Shown: in pieces, positions 36,043-44,609 of the stretch | Numbering within the stretch: position 1 is the stretch's first letter | How the letters are laid out: every line of letters begins with the position of its first letter | Assembly (NCBI RefSeq): GCF_014529705.1 | Contig: NZ_JAANIH010000039.1 | Location: 1 to 64,000, forward strand | DNA from: Bradyrhizobium campsiandrae | GTDB taxonomy: Bacteria; Pseudomonadota; Alphaproteobacteria; Rhizobiales; Xanthobacteraceae | Reading direction: 5' to 3' | DNA length: 64,000 nucleotides | Notes under the pieces: model-generated | Databases searched by the model: none | Seen by the model: only the letters and a program-made list of their open reading frames with translations | What the model was told of the DNA's origin: nothing | Position numbers and translations under genes: made by a program

Positions 36043-37014
36043 ATGCTCTCCTTCGTCGCTCAGCGTGTCGTCAAGGGCGTGGTCGTCCTGCTTGCGATCG
36101 TCGTTCTCAATTTCTTCCTGATCCGGCTGGCGCCCGGCGACCCCGCGGTCGTGATGGCGGGTGAGGCCGGCGCCAGCGATCAAGTCTTCGTCCAGCAGCT
36201 CAGGGAGAAGTTCGGCCTCGACAAGCCGGTGCCCGAGCAGCTCTTCATCTACGTCAAGGGCATCGCGACCCTCGACCTTGGCTTCTCCTTCCGCCAGCAG
36301 GCGCCGGTGGCCAAGCTGATCGCGGAACGGTTGCCGGCCACGCTGTTGTTGACGCTGACCGCATTCGCGATCTCGCTCGTGCTCGGAATTGCCTTTGGCA
36401 CCTTCGCCGCCCGCTTTGCCGGGACGTTCCTCGACACCGGCATCACCATCTTTGCGTTGATCTTCTACGCCATGCCGATCTTCTGGGTGGCCCTGATGGG
36501 AATCCTGCTGTTCTCGGTCACGGTCGATTGGCTGCCGAGCTTCGGCTACGAGACCGTCGGCGCCAACCTCACCGGTTTTGCCCATGTGGTCGACGTCGCA
36601 AAACATCTGATCATGCCGGCGATGACGCTCGGCCTGTTCTTCATGGCAACCTACACCCGGATGACGCGCGCCTCGATGCTGGAAGTGAAGCGGCTCGACT
36701 TCGTCAAGACCGCGCGCGCCAAGGGCCTCTCCGACGCCGTGATCCAGCGCCGGCATGTGCTGCGCAACGCGCTGCTTCCCGTCGTGACGCTCGCCGGCGT
36801 CCATGCCGGCACGCTGATCGGCGGCGCCGTCATCACCGAGACGGTGTTCGCCTGGCCCGGCATCGGGCGGCTGATGTACGACGCCCTGCTGCAGCGCGAC
36901 TACAATCTCCTGCTCGGTGTCTTCGTGACCTGCTCGGTCATGGTGCTGATCTTCAACCTCATCACCGACCTCGTCTATCGCCTGGTCGACCCACGCATTG
37001 AATTCGCCGCATGA
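36043..37014 (+). CDS. Dipeptide-type ABC transporter permease, DppB-like
   Basis: 323 residues. First helix at about 10-30 ('VVVLLAIVVLNFFLIRLAPGD', here in part), followed by a periplasmic loop and the DppB 'GIATLDLGFSF' motif. The EAA loop 'TARAKGLSDAVIQRRHVLRN' contacts the ATPase. The C-terminal end 'YRLVDPRIE' is typical. Its last 4 bases overlap the next permease (ATGA), so translation is coupled. No strong ribosome site is seen, consistent with lower expression after the upstream palindrome. Confidence 0.92.
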   Translation: MLSFVAQRVVKGVVVLLAIVVLNFFLIRLAPGDPAVVMAGEAGASDQVFVQQLREKFGLDKPVPEQLFIYVKGIATLDLGFSFRQQAPVAKLIAERLPATLLLTLTAFAISLVLGIAFGTFAARFAGTFLDTGITIFALIFYAMPIFWVALMGILLFSVTVDWLPSFGYETVGANLTGFAHVVDVAKHLIMPAMTLGLFFMATYTRMTRASMLEVKRLDFVKTARAKGLSDAVIQRRHVLRNALLPVVTLAGVHAGTLIGGAVITETVFAWPGIGRLMYDALLQRDYNLLLGVFVTCSVMVLIFNLITDLVYRLVDPRIEFAA

Positions 37015-37849
37015 AACAGTTCTGGAAATCCATGCTGAGGAGCCCGAGCGGCGTCATCGGGATCATCATCCTGCTGCTCGCGATCTCGGTCGCGGTGTTC
37101 GGGCCGCTGCTGTTCCCGAATTCGCCCTGGCGCATGGTGCAGCGGCCGTTCCTGCCGCCCTTCACGCTTTCGACCGTGCCCCTCGGCACCGACGCGCTCG
37201 GCCGCGACGTGTTCGCCGGCATGATTTTTGGCGCGCGCGTCTCCTTGCTGGTAGGCCTCGTCTCGACGCTGGTCGCACTGGTGGTTGGCGTCCCGATCGG
37301 CGCCATGGCCGGCTATTTCGGCGGCAAGGTCGACGACGCCCTGATGCGCTTCACCGAATTCTTCCAGACCATTCCAAGCTTTGCGCTGGCGATCGTGCTG
37401 GTGGCGATCCTGCAGCCCTCGATCTATTCGATCGTCGCCTCGATCGCGGTGGTGAGCTGGCCGCCGGTCGCGCGCCTCGTGCGCGGCGAAGTGCTGTCGC
37501 TGCGCACGCGCGAATATGTCCAGGCGGCGGTTGTCACGGGCCAGAGCAACAGCTGGATCATCCTGCGCGAGATCCTGCCCAACGCACTGTCGCCGGTCAT
37601 CGTGCTCGCCTCGCTCATGGTGGCGACCGCGATCCTGCTGGAATCCTCGCTCTCCTTCCTAGGCCTCGGCGACCCCAATCTGATCTCCTGGGGCTACATG
37701 GTCGGCGCCGGCCGTACCGTGATCCGGCAGGCCTGGTGGATCACCGTGTTTCCCGGCGTCGCCATCCTGATCTCCGTGCTCGGGCTGAACCTGATCGGCG
37801 AAGGCCTCAATGACGCGCTCAATCCGCGCCTGTCGCGGGAGGGACGCTG

Positions 37850-37850
<1 letters not shown>
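37011..37850 (+). CDS. Dipeptide-type ABC transporter permease, DppC-like
   Basis: 279 residues. It has the DppC start 'PSGVIGIIILLLAISVAVFG', the 'LGTDALGRDVFAGMIFGAR' motif, and the EAA loop 'LRTREYVQAAVVTGQSNSWI'. The end, 'GEGLNDALNPRLS', is the family norm. It overlaps its neighbours on both sides (ATGA and TGATG), indicating a tightly coupled operon. Confidence 0.92.
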
Positions 37851-39472
<1,622 letters not shown>

Positions 39473-39487
39473 GGCCGCCAATCGCGA

Positions 39488-39757
39488 CTATCGCTTGGTC
39501 GAAGGGTTGGTGTTGTTCCAGTTGGGGACCGAATTTGTCACACCGACGGACGGCTGGTTAGACGTTCCGATCGATGGCGCGGTGACTGTCCCCACAGTCT
39601 GTCCAGAACTTCCATATGTGCCCTGTTGTGCCGGCACACCCGGGCTGAGACGCGTGCTGCTTTGTGCACCCGACGACGATTGCGCGCTTGCGGCGAGCGG
39701 CGCAGCTGCCAAGCCGAGAGCGACGAGGGTGGCGATGGCGGATTTTATTGTTATCAT
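39488..39757 (-). CDS. Small secreted protein, GQTVGTVTAPSIGT family (paralogue 1)
   Basis: 89 residues from ATG 39757, preceded by AAAGGA. A signal peptide (about 1-24, ending 'LAASAQS') is followed by a short Ser/Gly/Thr-rich mature chain. The C-terminal half contains 'YGSSGQTVGTVTAPSIGT', then 'PSVGVTN.VPNWNNTNP'. The same block occurs in a second gene at 42328-42621 (-). I recognise no characterised family. It converges with the fused ATPase gene, with 15 bp between stops. Confidence 0.75.
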   Translation of the reverse strand: MITIKSAIATLVALGLAAAPLAASAQSSSGAQSSTRLSPGVPAQQGTYGSSGQTVGTVTAPSIGTSNQPSVGVTNSVPNWNNTNPSTKR

Positions 39758-39874
39758 GACTGATCCTTTCGAGCGCGACCCCCGACAACTCCACGCGCGC
39801 GAAATTGTGCCGCGACAGGACCGCCGCGCGAGTTCACCGTTCATCACGATGCCGCGAAGCGCCATCAACCAAGG

Positions 39875-40327
39875 TCAGGACGACCTCGTACGGGACATTC
39901 TTTTCGGCTTTGAAGCCGACGCCCCCTGTTTGCGCAAGCTGGTCATCACGCGCCTGGCATTGTCGCCGCAACTCAATCCATCGGGCTTGGTCTCGATGGT
40001 CTCGATGATGGCGTGCAGACGCTCCAGGCTCTCGGCGAGGCGTTCTCGTAGCGCCTCGATTTCCGCAGCCTTGCGCTTGAGCGCGCCCACGAGTTCGTCG
40101 TGGCGCCAGGCATCGAACCGCGGCGGCATCAAACGGCGAATCTCGTCGAGCGAGAACCCCGCGCTCTGCGCGCTGGTGATGATTTCCAGCAGCAGAACCG
40201 CGTCCGGTGTGAACTCGCGATAATTGTTGGCGCCGCGCTCGACGGCGCGGATCAGGCCGCTCGCTTCATAAAAGCGGATCCGCGACGCGGTCAGGCCGCT
40301 GCGGGCCGCCAGTTCACCAATTCTCAT
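39875..40327 (-). CDS. MerR-family transcriptional regulator
   Basis: 150 residues from ATG 40327, the point where the MerR fold begins ('MRIGELAARSGLTASRIRFY'). The wing 'NNYREFTPDAVLLLEIITSA' and the dimer coiled coil at about 80-120 ('ALKRKAAEIEALRERLAESL') are clear. The effector tail holds one Cys ('DGLSCGDNARR') but no metal-binding Cys pair, so a metal sensor is less likely. It is divergent from an Old Yellow Enzyme and shares a textbook MerR operator-promoter with it. Confidence 0.88.
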   Translation of the reverse strand: MRIGELAARSGLTASRIRFYEASGLIRAVERGANNYREFTPDAVLLLEIITSAQSAGFSLDEIRRLMPPRFDAWRHDELVGALKRKAAEIEALRERLAESLERLHAIIETIETKPDGLSCGDNARRVMTSLRKQGASASKPKRMSRTRSS

Positions 40328-40344
40328 GCCGCGCCTCGATGGGG

Positions 40345-40375
40345 TTGACCTTAAAGTTAACTTTAAGGGTAGGGT
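40345..40375 (+). promoter_or_regulatory. MerR-type promoter with palindromic operator in a 19-bp spacer
   Basis: -35 TTGACC (40345-40350), -10 TAGGGT (40370-40375), spacer 19 bp. Inside lies the 20-bp perfect palindrome CCTTAAAGTTAACTTTAAGG (40349-40368). MerR proteins untwist such over-long spacers to activate transcription. It reads toward the Old Yellow Enzyme gene at 40408. Confidence 0.85.
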
Positions 40376-40407
40376 CGGGCCACGATCAAGACAAGGCATC
40401 TAACGGC

Positions 40408-41700
40408 ATGAACTCTGCGAAAGTCTTCGAAAAGCTGACGCTCCCCAACGGCTCCGTCATTCCCAACCGCATTGCCAAGGCGGCGATGGAAGAGAACATG
40501 GCCGACGCGGACCAGGCGCCGTCGCCGGAATTGATGCAGCTCTACAAATCCTGGGCCGACGGCGAAGTCGGCTTGATCATCACCGGCAACGTGATGGTCG
40601 ACGCCCGCGCGATGACGGGTCCGGGCGGCGTCGTATTGGAGGATGACAGGCATCTCGACCGGTTCAAACGCTGGGCCGAGACCGGCCGCTCCAGGGGTGC
40701 ACAGATCTGGCTTCAAATCAATCATCCGGGCCGCCAGATGCAGGCCAATCTCGGCCAGAAGACGTTCGCGCCATCCGCAGTAGCGCTCGACCTCGGCAAG
40801 ATGTCGAGCCGCTTTGCGATGCCAGAGGCGATGACCGAGGACGTCATCGCTGATGTGATCAGACGTTTTTCGCGGGCGGCGCAACTGGGCGAGCAGTCCG
40901 GATTCACCGGCGTCGAAATTCACGCCGCGCACGGCTATCTGCTCAGCCAGTTTCTCTCGCCGCTGGCCAACCGGCGAACAGATGTGTGGGGCGGCCCGCT
41001 CGAGAACAGAGCTCGCCTGTTGCTGGAGATCGTGACGGCGGTTCGCGCCAAGGTCTCTCCGGGATTCGCGGTCGCAGTCAAACTCAATTCGGCCGACTTC
41101 CAGCGCGGCGGGTTCAGCACCGACGACGCCAGACGAGTAGTGCAGATGCTCAACCATCTCGCTGTGGATCTCGTGGAGCTGTCCGGCGGGAGCTACGAGG
41201 CGCCGGCCATGCAGGGACAGTCGCGCGACGGAACGACACTGGCCCGCGAGGCCTACTTCCTGGAGTTTGCCCGCGACATCAAGACCGTGGCCAGGATGCC
41301 TCTGATGGTCACGGGAGGCATCCGCCGTCGTGCCATCGCCGACCAGGTGCTGGACAGCGGCGTGGACATGGTCGGCATGGGCACCGCGCTCGCGATCAAT
41401 CCGCATCTGCCGCGCGACTGGCGTCTCGGCAAGGACGTTGCCCCTGAACATCCCCCGATCACATGGAAGAACAAGACGCTGGCCTCGCTCGCCAACATGG
41501 CCGTCGTCAAATTCCAGTTGCGGCGATTGAGCCGCGGCGGAAGTCCAGTTCCGAAGGTGTCGCCGCTCTGGGCGTTCGTGCTGCAACAGGCCGCCACGGC
41601 ATGGCGGACGCGACAATACCGGCGGTGGATCGCGCAGCGTTCGGCGCCGAAATCGTCGATCACCGCCGCGTCAGACCTGCCGGCGCCCCGCACCAATTGA
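40408..41700 (+). CDS. Old Yellow Enzyme family NADH:flavin oxidoreductase
   Basis: 430 residues from ATG 40408. It is an FMN-binding TIM barrel: 'NGSVIPNRIAKAAMEENMAD' at the start, substrate-side 'WLQINHPGRQ', active-site 'VEIHAAHGYLLSQFLSP', and phosphate-binding 'MVTGGIRRRAIADQVLD' with 'MVGMGTALAINP'. It reduces activated C=C bonds of enones or nitro compounds with NAD(P)H. The C-terminus runs about 50 residues past many relatives, with Arg/Ser-rich sequence. The gene is under a MerR-type promoter divergent from a MerR regulator, which fits induction by an electrophile. Confidence 0.9.
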   Translation: MNSAKVFEKLTLPNGSVIPNRIAKAAMEENMADADQAPSPELMQLYKSWADGEVGLIITGNVMVDARAMTGPGGVVLEDDRHLDRFKRWAETGRSRGAQIWLQINHPGRQMQANLGQKTFAPSAVALDLGKMSSRFAMPEAMTEDVIADVIRRFSRAAQLGEQSGFTGVEIHAAHGYLLSQFLSPLANRRTDVWGGPLENRARLLLEIVTAVRAKVSPGFAVAVKLNSADFQRGGFSTDDARRVVQMLNHLAVDLVELSGGSYEAPAMQGQSRDGTTLAREAYFLEFARDIKTVARMPLMVTGGIRRRAIADQVLDSGVDMVGMGTALAINPHLPRDWRLGKDVAPEHPPITWKNKTLASLANMAVVKFQLRRLSRGGSPVPKVSPLWAFVLQQAATAWRTRQYRRWIAQRSAPKSSITAASDLPAPRTN

Positions 41701-41825
41701 GGCCGATGCAGCCAATCTCGCATCGGTATCCCGTTCTGGCCTCAGTCACGCGCTTTTTATCCCCTGTGAACGGGCGCGGGCCTGCAGACCCGAGGTCTTG
41801 CCCCCACATCCTCATGGAATGATTT

Positions 41826-41842
41826 CCATCATTTGATGATGG
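41826..41842. promoter_or_regulatory. Short inverted repeat upstream of small ORF pair
   Basis: CCATCAT-TTG-ATGATGG is a perfect 7-bp inverted repeat with a 3-base centre, 24 bp before the ATG of the 54-residue gene at 41867. It could be an operator; evidence is positional only. Confidence 0.3.
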
Positions 41843-41866
41843 ATCGAGGATCAATTGGAGGCCGAT

Positions 41867-42031
41867 ATGGGCCAGGTTGTTCAGTTCGTTTCGAAGTCCG
41901 AGCGCGAGCGTCTTCGCCTCATCCAGGAAGCACGTGCGATCTACGACAGCATCTTCCCGCCGGTTGATCCGGCGGGCGAGCCGTCAAGCGGAGCCACCGC
42001 GCACCAGAGCGACAGGGGCAACCTCGCGTGA
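41867..42031 (+). CDS. Small hypothetical protein, 54 residues
   Basis: ATG 41867 has TTGGAGG 5 bases upstream, a strong ribosome site. The product begins 'MGQVVQFVSKSERERLRLIQ', continues with a helix 'EARAIYDSIFPP' and ends in a short polar tail. There is no signal peptide and no known domain. It overlaps the following 69-codon gene by 4 bases (GTGA), which supports both being real and co-translated. Confidence 0.6.
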   Translation: MGQVVQFVSKSERERLRLIQEARAIYDSIFPPVDPAGEPSSGATAHQSDRGNLA

Positions 42032-42237
42032 TCAAGATTATCGCCGTCCTCTGCAGCCTCGCCTCGCCAGGAAGCTGCCACGAGCAACTCGTCACCAGCT
42101 CGGACTTCGCCGACGTCTCGATGCAGTCCTGCATGATGGGCGCCCCGCAACTCGCCGAATGGATGAACCAGCATCCGGCCGAACGGCTGGCGGGATGGCG
42201 CTGCGTGATCGGTCAACAGACCGGCAGAGGCGCCTGA
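42028..42237 (+). CDS. Small Cys-containing hypothetical protein, 69 residues
   Basis: GTG 42028 overlaps the preceding stop. The product starts 'MIKIIAVLCSLASPGSCHEQ' and has four cysteines in total, including 'MQSCMMGAPQLAEW' and 'GWRCVIGQ'. The N-terminus is too short and weakly hydrophobic for a confident signal peptide, though export would allow disulfides. I recall similar short ORFs in Bradyrhizobium and Rhodopseudomonas annotated as hypothetical. Confidence 0.6.
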   Translation: MIKIIAVLCSLASPGSCHEQLVTSSDFADVSMQSCMMGAPQLAEWMNQHPAERLAGWRCVIGQQTGRGA

Positions 42238-42327
42238 GGCCGCGCGCCGCTCGACACGCTCGCCGCGGTCGTCTGCGCCGGATCGTTGTCGCGCAACCCC
42301 GCGGGCCGCGCCGACGATTGTCGCCGT

Positions 42328-42621
42328 CTATCGCACCGGTGGATTCGTATTGCTCCAGGTCGGGACGGCGTTGGTCACGCCGACCGACGGCCAATTATAC
42401 GTGCCGATCGAGGGGGCGGTGACCGTACCGACCGTCTGTCCTGACGACCCGTAGGTCGGCCTCGGCTGCGTCGCGATCGCGCCGGAGCTTCCATAGGATG
42501 GAGCCAGCACGCCCGTGCTGATGTACCTGGCGTGCCGGTGCCGCTTTGCTTCAGCCGCAAAGGGCGCCACCGCGAGCCCGGTCGTGATGAGTGCGGCAAT
42601 AACGAGCCTGATTGTCGTCAT
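42328..42621 (-). CDS. Small secreted protein, GQTVGTVTAPSIGT family (paralogue 2)
   Basis: 97 residues from ATG 42621, preceded by AAAGGA. The signal peptide 'MTTIRLVIAALITTGLAVAP' leads to a basic patch 'AKRHRHARY', then two 'YGSSG' units and the block 'GQTVGTVTAPSIGTYNWPSV', ending 'VPTWSNTNPPVR'. The final ~40 residues match the product of 39488-39757 almost position by position, while the middle differs. Function unknown; presumably an envelope or secreted protein. Confidence 0.75.
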   Translation of the reverse strand: MTTIRLVIAALITTGLAVAPFAAEAKRHRHARYISTGVLAPSYGSSGAIATQPRPTYGSSGQTVGTVTAPSIGTYNWPSVGVTNAVPTWSNTNPPVR

Positions 42622-42707
42622 GGCTGGTCCTTTCATGGGCGCGGCGCTTCGGAAACCGTTTCCCAACGCGCCATGGGCGGAAATGTGCCCGACGTCGCAA
42701 GGCCTGG

Positions 42708-43055
42708 TCACGGCCGCTTCGGGCGATACGCCTTGCGCTTGTGGCGCTCCTTCACGGCCGCGACCGCATGCATCAACTTCTTGAAGTCGGCGATCGCCTC
42801 GTCTTCTCCAAGCGGGTGTCCATGCTTTTCTTCCAAATGCTCGATCACCGCCAGTAACGCATCCGCGACCTGGCCGATCTGCTTGCCGTAGCTGGCGACG
42901 TCCGACAGCACGTCCATCTCGACCTCGGGCGCCGAGGATTGCCCAAGCGTGATGTTGACGAGGCCGAACTGGCTACCAGTTGGGCTGAAGAATGAGGTGA
43001 TCGGGTTGATGGACTGCACGACGTCCCCCGACAGGGGCAGCTTGAACACGGGCAT
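42708..43055 (-). CDS. Hypothetical protein, 115 residues
   Basis: ATG 43055 follows AGGGAAATTGTC, an acceptable ribosome site. The first half ('NPITSFFSPTGSQFGLVNIT') is beta-like. The second is helical and charged ('ADALLAVIEHLEEKHGHPLG', 'DFKKLMHAVAAVKERHKRKA') with a very basic end. There is no signal peptide or known domain. It is divergent from a small HTH protein gene. Confidence 0.6.
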   Translation of the reverse strand: MPVFKLPLSGDVVQSINPITSFFSPTGSQFGLVNITLGQSSAPEVEMDVLSDVASYGKQIGQVADALLAVIEHLEEKHGHPLGEDEAIADFKKLMHAVAAVKERHKRKAYRPKRP

Positions 43056-43177
43056 GACAATTTCCCTCGCTGACGCTCGACCGGCACGGGGATGTTACAC
43101 GATCATGCCTGCCTTCGGATGGACCCGAATCAGCGCTAGTGGATTGGCTCTGGCAGCTTCCACCGATTGCGATTGAC

Positions 43178-43498
43178 ATGACCGGCCCCGAACTGAAGCA
43201 ACTCCGCGACGACCTCTCCGACGCGATCGAGCGGAAGCTCACCGCGGCCGACATGGCGAAGCTGTGCGGATTGCCGGAGACCGGCGGCGCCGACACGATC
43301 CGGCGCTGGGAGGTCCGTGGCCCGACGCTCGCCGCGACCAAGGTGCTGCGCGTACTGGCGATGGCGAGCGAGCGCTATCCGATCCTGGAGAAGTTCGACA
43401 TCTTCGATCGCCACGACGTGCGCGAGGACGAGCGTCCCGCAAAGCGCGCGGCCTTCCGCGCGCAGATGCGCGACGAGGTGCGGCGCCGTCTTGGTTAA
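43178..43498 (+). CDS. Small helix-turn-helix (XRE-like) protein
   Basis: 106 residues from ATG 43178; an in-frame GTG at 43139 would add 13. 'LTAADMAKLCGLPETGGADTI' followed by 'RRWEVRGPTLAATKVLRVLA' fits a helix-turn-helix of the Cro/CI or plasmid-antitoxin-like kind. The C-terminus is highly charged ('REDERPAKRAAFRAQMRDEV'). No toxin partner is visible beside it. Confidence 0.55.
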   Translation: MTGPELKQLRDDLSDAIERKLTAADMAKLCGLPETGGADTIRRWEVRGPTLAATKVLRVLAMASERYPILEKFDIFDRHDVREDERPAKRAAFRAQMRDEVRRRLG

Positions 43499-43721
43499 CG
43501 AGACGCGCGCGCAGGTTACCGGAAGAGGCGCGGGTTAAGCCTTCCTTCACCACTTCTTAAGCCGCCATTAAGCACGAAAATCAATTGCAGGCCAATAAGT
43601 TAGGTTGGGCACACTTGTGCCACGCATGTGACAGCATTTTCGTCAAAAGCGAGCTATCTGCAAAACCCAACGCGGCGCGGACAGCGCGCTTGCCGGGGAC
43701 CTTAGTGTTGGAGTTAGGACG

Positions 43722-44441
43722 ATGAAGAAGATTCTGTTTGCGACCGTTGCACTGCTCGCGCTGGGCGCGGCTGCGCCGGCGATCGGCGCCGATCTCGGCG
43801 CCCGCCCCTATTACAACAAGGCGCCGGCCTACGCCGCGCCGATCTACAACTGGACCGGCTTCTACATCGGTGCGCATCTCGGCGGCGCGTTCTCCAGCGA
43901 CAATAATTTCAGCGGCCTGTCCACCGGCAACAACGGCAACGGCCGTTTCCTCGGCGGCTTGCAGGCCGGCATGGACTGGCAGGTCAATCCGAACTTCGTG
44001 GTCGGCGCCGAAGCTCAGTATTCCTGGCTCTCCGGCAGTGTGGGCGCGGTGTTCCCGGGTGGCACCTACACCAACGACCAGCGCGGCCTCGGTTCGATCA
44101 CCGGCCGCGTCGGCTACACCTGGGGTCCGGGCCTGGTCTACGTGAAGGGCGGCTACGCCTATTCGGACAACAACGAGAAGGTGACCGTCGGCGGCGTGCC
44201 GGCCGCCTTCATCATCTCCGGCGATCATCGCAACGGCTACACCGTCGGCGCCGGCCTCGAATATATGTTCGCGCCCAACTGGTCGGCCAAGGCCGAGTAC
44301 CAGTACTACAATTTCGGCGACGCGCGCTTCACCGCGGGTCCGCTGGTCGGCACCGGCAACTTCACCACCGACGACCACACCTTCAAGGCGGGCGTCAACT
44401 ATCGCTTCAACTGGGCCAGCCCGGTCGTCGCGCGCTACTGA
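43722..44441 (+). CDS. Outer membrane beta-barrel protein (Omp25/31 / RopB-like)
   Basis: 239 residues with a signal peptide (about 1-22, 'LALGAAAPAIGA'). It has the Omp25/31 family start 'YNWTGFYIGAHLGGAFSS', alternating amphipathic strands such as 'GLVYVKGGYAYSDNNEKVTV' and 'YTVGAGLEYMFAPNWSAKAE', and a C-terminal aromatic end '...YRFNWASPVVARY'. It is an eight-stranded barrel in the outer membrane. GGAGTTAGGA precedes the ATG. The 220-bp upstream gap suggests its own promoter. Confidence 0.92.
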   Translation: MKKILFATVALLALGAAAPAIGADLGARPYYNKAPAYAAPIYNWTGFYIGAHLGGAFSSDNNFSGLSTGNNGNGRFLGGLQAGMDWQVNPNFVVGAEAQYSWLSGSVGAVFPGGTYTNDQRGLGSITGRVGYTWGPGLVYVKGGYAYSDNNEKVTVGGVPAAFIISGDHRNGYTVGAGLEYMFAPNWSAKAEYQYYNFGDARFTAGPLVGTGNFTTDDHTFKAGVNYRFNWASPVVARY

Positions 44442-44609
44442 TCGCGCCTGAAATCATCCGTTCGAAATCAAGGGCCGGCAGCGATGCCGGCCCTTTCCGC
44501 TTTCGCTCTGCGGAACTGCCAAGCATTTGTGCAACTTGCGATTTTTTAACCCGGCCCGAGGATACTGCGCGGCGAAAATACAAAGATTACGGGTGTGGGG
44601 GAATTTTCG

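Noticed and set aside
40363..41616. 417-codon minus-strand frame opposite the Old Yellow Enzyme
   Set aside because: Shadow of a well-supported gene with complete FMN-barrel motifs.
43178..43498. HTH protein as antitoxin of a toxin-antitoxin pair
   Set aside because: The adjacent divergent ORF at 42708-43055 has no toxin fold I recognise, and the genes are not co-oriented.
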